This document shows positions 6,013 to 7,994 of a stretch of 7,994 nt of DNA, one piece after another. The notes beneath the pieces were generated by a model. The model searched no databases. It was not told where the DNA came from and was given only the letters and a program-made list of their open reading frames with translations. The stretch covers positions 1-7,994 of the forward strand of contig CAVQQX010000175.1 of assembly GCA_963714645.1 (NCBI GenBank), in the 5' to 3' direction. The position numbers and the translations under genes are program-made. This stretch comes from RPQJ01 sp963714645 (GTDB lineage: Bacteria; Pseudomonadota; Gammaproteobacteria; Steroidobacterales; Steroidobacteraceae). Within the stretch, counting starts at the first letter, position 1; every line of letters begins with the position of its first letter.

Positions 6013-7994
6013 CCGGCTCGTCCGTGCTGCGCGTCTCGAGCTTGAGCTGTCCGTCCGCGCCGACCGAGACGAACGCTTGTCCGCCCTTCTCCAGCCGACC
6101 GAACAGCAGCTCTTCGGCCAACGGGCGCTTGATGTATTCCTGGATCACGCGCGCCATCGGACGCGCGCCCATCTTGGGGTCGTAGCCGCGCTTGGCGATC
6201 CATGCGCGCGACTCGTCGTCGAGGTGCAGCGCGACGCCCTTGGTCTCGAGCTGCGTCTCGACCTCGACCAGCAGCTTGTCGACGACGCGGTTGATCGTGA
6301 GCTCATCGAGCGGCGCGAACTGCACGACCGCGTCGAGGCGGTTGCGGAACTCGGGCGAGAACACCTTCTTGATCGCCTCCATCGCGTCGCTCGCGTGGTC
6401 CTGCGGGACGAAACCGATCGACGCGCGGCTCATGTCCGCGGCGCCCGCATTGGTCGTCATCACGATCACGACGTGGCGGAAGTCGGCCTTGCGCCCGTTG
6501 TTGTCGGTGAGCGTGCCGTGATCCATGACCTGCAGCAGCAGGTTGAAGACGTCAGGGTGCGCCTTCTCGATCTCGTCGAGCAGCAGCACCGAGTGCGGGT
6601 GCTTGGTGATCGCCTCGGTCAGCAGGCCCCCCTGGTCGAATCCGACGTAGCCCGGGGGTGCGCCGATCAGCCGCGAGACCGTGTGCCGTTCCATGTATTC
6701 GGACATGTCGAAGCGGATCAGCTCGACGCCGAGGGCGAGCGCGAGCTGGCGCGTGACTTCGGTCTTGCCGACACCGGTCGGTCCGGCGAACAGGAAGGAG
6801 CCGACGGGCTTGCGCTGGTCGCCGAGGCCCGAGCGCGCCATCTTGATCGACGACGCGAGCGTCTCGATCGCCCGATCCTGCCCGTAGATCACGAGCTTCA
6901 GGTTGCGGTCGAGGTTCTTGAGCACGTCGCGATCGTTGCTCGAGACGGTCTTCGGCGGAATGCGCGCGATGCGCGCGACCACGTCCTCGATCTGCTCGAC
7001 CGAGACCATGTCGGGCCGGTCTCCGACGGGCCGCAAGCGCTGGCGGGCGCCCGCTTCGTCGATCACGTCGATCGCCTTGTCCGGCAGGTGGCGGTCGTTG
7101 ATGTGGCGCGCAGAGAGTTCGGCGGCGGCCTTCAGCGCCTCGTCGGTGTACTTGACGCCGTGGTGGTCCTCGAACCGTGCGCGCAACCCGCGCAGGATCT
7201 CGATCGTCTCGCCCACGGTGGGTTCGATCACGTCGATCTTCTGGAAGCGACGAGTGAGGGCGTGGTCCTTCTCGAAGATGCCGCGGTATTCCTGGTAGGT
7301 CGTCGAGCCGATGCAGCGCAGCTCGCCGTTCGCGAGCGCGGGCTTGATCAGGTTCGAGGCGTCCATGACCCCGCCCGAGGCGGCGCCGGCGCCGATCACG
7401 GTGTGGATCTCGTCGATGAACAGGATGGCCCCGGGCTGCTTCTTGATCTCGGCCAGCACGCCCTTCAGCCGCTTCTCGAAGTCCCCGCGGTACTTGGTGC
7501 CCGCGATCAGCGACCCGAGGTCGAGCGAGTAGACGGTGCTGTCCGCGAGCACGTCGGGCACCTTGCCCTCGACGATGAGCCGCGCGAGGCCCTCGACCAG
7601 CGCGGTCTTGCCGACGCCGGCTTCGCCGACGTAGAGGGGGTTGTTCTTGCGGCGGCGGCAGAGGATCTCGACCGTGCGCTCGATCTCGAGCTGGCGGCCG
7701 ATCAGCGGATCGATGCGGCCTTCCTGTGCCAGCTTGTTCAGGTTCGTCGCGTACTTCTCGAGTGCGGAGGCGCCCTCCGCGTCGCGCTCGCCCTCGACCT
7801 GCGTCGGCGATTCCTCCGCGGCGGTCCGCGGCGCATCCTCGGACTTGGAGAGGCCGTGGGAGATGAAGTTGACGACGTCGAGCCGCGACACCTCCTGCAG
7901 GCCGAGCAGGTAGGCCGCGTGCGAGTGCTTCTCGCTGAAGATCGCAACCAGGACGTTCGCGACCGAGACTTCCTTCCTGCCGCTCGACTGGACG
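5999..7994 (-). CDS. clpA: ATP-dependent Clp protease ATP-binding subunit ClpA, N-terminus beyond the window
   Basis: ClpA is the AAA+ unfoldase that feeds substrates, including ClpS-delivered N-degron proteins, to ClpP. The 664 residues in view begin at VQSSGRKEVSVANVLVAIF, matching E. coli from about residue 95, so about 94 N-terminal residues are missing only because the window ends. The GTG at 7889-7891 is an internal Val (EVSRLDVVNFISHG), not a start. Numbering visible residues, the first AAA+ module has Walker A GEAGVGKT (123-130), pore segment GTKYRGDFE (165-173), Walker B ILFIDEIHT (190-198) and sensor GSTTYQEY (229-236). The second has GPTGVGKT (404-411), GYVGFDQGG (448-456), VLLLDEIE (469-476) and the C-terminal GYDPKMGARPMARVIQ. 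The ClpP-docking loop reads IGF (526-528), where E. coli ClpA has IGL. The stop lies in a hairpin shared with infA. ClpS is probably just beyond the right edge, which is inference from synteny. Confidence 0.96.
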   Translation of the reverse strand, partial: VQSSGRKEVSVANVLVAIFSEKHSHAAYLLGLQEVSRLDVVNFISHGLSKSEDAPRTAAEESPTQVEGERDAEGASALEKYATNLNKLAQEGRIDPLIGRQLEIERTVEILCRRRKNNPLYVGEAGVGKTALVEGLARLIVEGKVPDVLADSTVYSLDLGSLIAGTKYRGDFEKRLKGVLAEIKKQPGAILFIDEIHTVIGAGAASGGVMDASNLIKPALANGELRCIGSTTYQEYRGIFEKDHALTRRFQKIDVIEPTVGETIEILRGLRARFEDHHGVKYTDEALKAAAELSARHINDRHLPDKAIDVIDEAGARQRLRPVGDRPDMVSVEQIEDVVARIARIPPKTVSSNDRDVLKNLDRNLKLVIYGQDRAIETLASSIKMARSGLGDQRKPVGSFLFAGPTGVGKTEVTRQLALALGVELIRFDMSEYMERHTVSRLIGAPPGYVGFDQGGLLTEAITKHPHSVLLLDEIEKAHPDVFNLLLQVMDHGTLTDNNGRKADFRHVVIVMTTNAGAADMSRASIGFVPQDHASDAMEAIKKVFSPEFRNRLDAVVQFAPLDELTINRVVDKLLVEVETQLETKGVALHLDDESRAWIAKRGYDPKMGARPMARVIQEYIKRPLAEELLFGRLEKGGQAFVSVGADGQLKLETRSTDEPALLE

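Noticed and set aside
6955..6977. Short repeated GC motif (TGCGCGCGA twice)
   Set aside because: It encodes the conserved ClpA segment VARIARIP and is explained by coding for a repeated peptide.
7889..7891. GTG as the clpA start
   Set aside because: The frame stays open to the window end and upstream residues match the E. coli ClpA N-terminal domain, so this GTG is internal.
1..7994. A novel defence, mobile or biosynthetic system
   Set aside because: Apart from the DUF190 piece and the COG3146 gene, every gene is a recognised housekeeping gene, and no transposase, integrase, toxin, CRISPR repeat or phage gene is visible.

Overview
The window is high-GC bacterial DNA. Positions 759-7994 look gammaproteobacterial: the neighbourhood ftsK / trxB / acyltransferase-like gene / aat / infA / clpA, with infA and clpA convergent, is a conserved arrangement there, and the proteins align well from memory with E. 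coli FtsK, TrxB, Aat, InfA and ClpA. I cannot name genus or family; a Xanthomonadales/Chromatiales-type high-GC lineage is a reasonable guess.

Layout. Positions 1-757 (minus strand) hold the middle of a tandem DUF190-domain protein that looks actinobacterial (mycobacterium-like). At about 757-759 this sequence meets, out of frame, an ftsK gene (759-2609, minus) that is cut inside its motor domain and lacks roughly its last 150 residues. A 202-bp divergent intergenic region (2610-2811) follows. The plus-strand run trxB (2812-3780), a COG3146/DUF482 GNAT-like gene (3777-4979) and aat (4976-5644) has overlapping stops and starts. A 97-bp leader precedes infA (5742-5960), which converges on clpA (5999-7994, minus); clpA runs off the right edge and lacks about 94 N-terminal residues. 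A GC-rich hairpin sits between infA and clpA.

How the genes fit together. Aat adds Leu/Phe to proteins with N-terminal Lys/Arg, and ClpA with ClpP (via ClpS, not in view) destroys such N-degron substrates, so two steps of one pathway flank infA. TrxB supplies reduced thioredoxin, InfA is translation initiation factor IF-1, and FtsK is the septal DNA pump. These are housekeeping genes.

I see no mobile element, CRISPR array, tRNA or rRNA, and no convincing new biological system. The strongest anomaly is the abrupt ftsK/DUF190 junction near 758. It truncates two unrelated genes at the same base, changes the reading frame and coincides with a change in arginine codon use. An assembly chimera is the simplest explanation; a real rearrangement is possible but would leave ftsK without its C-terminal motor and gamma regions.
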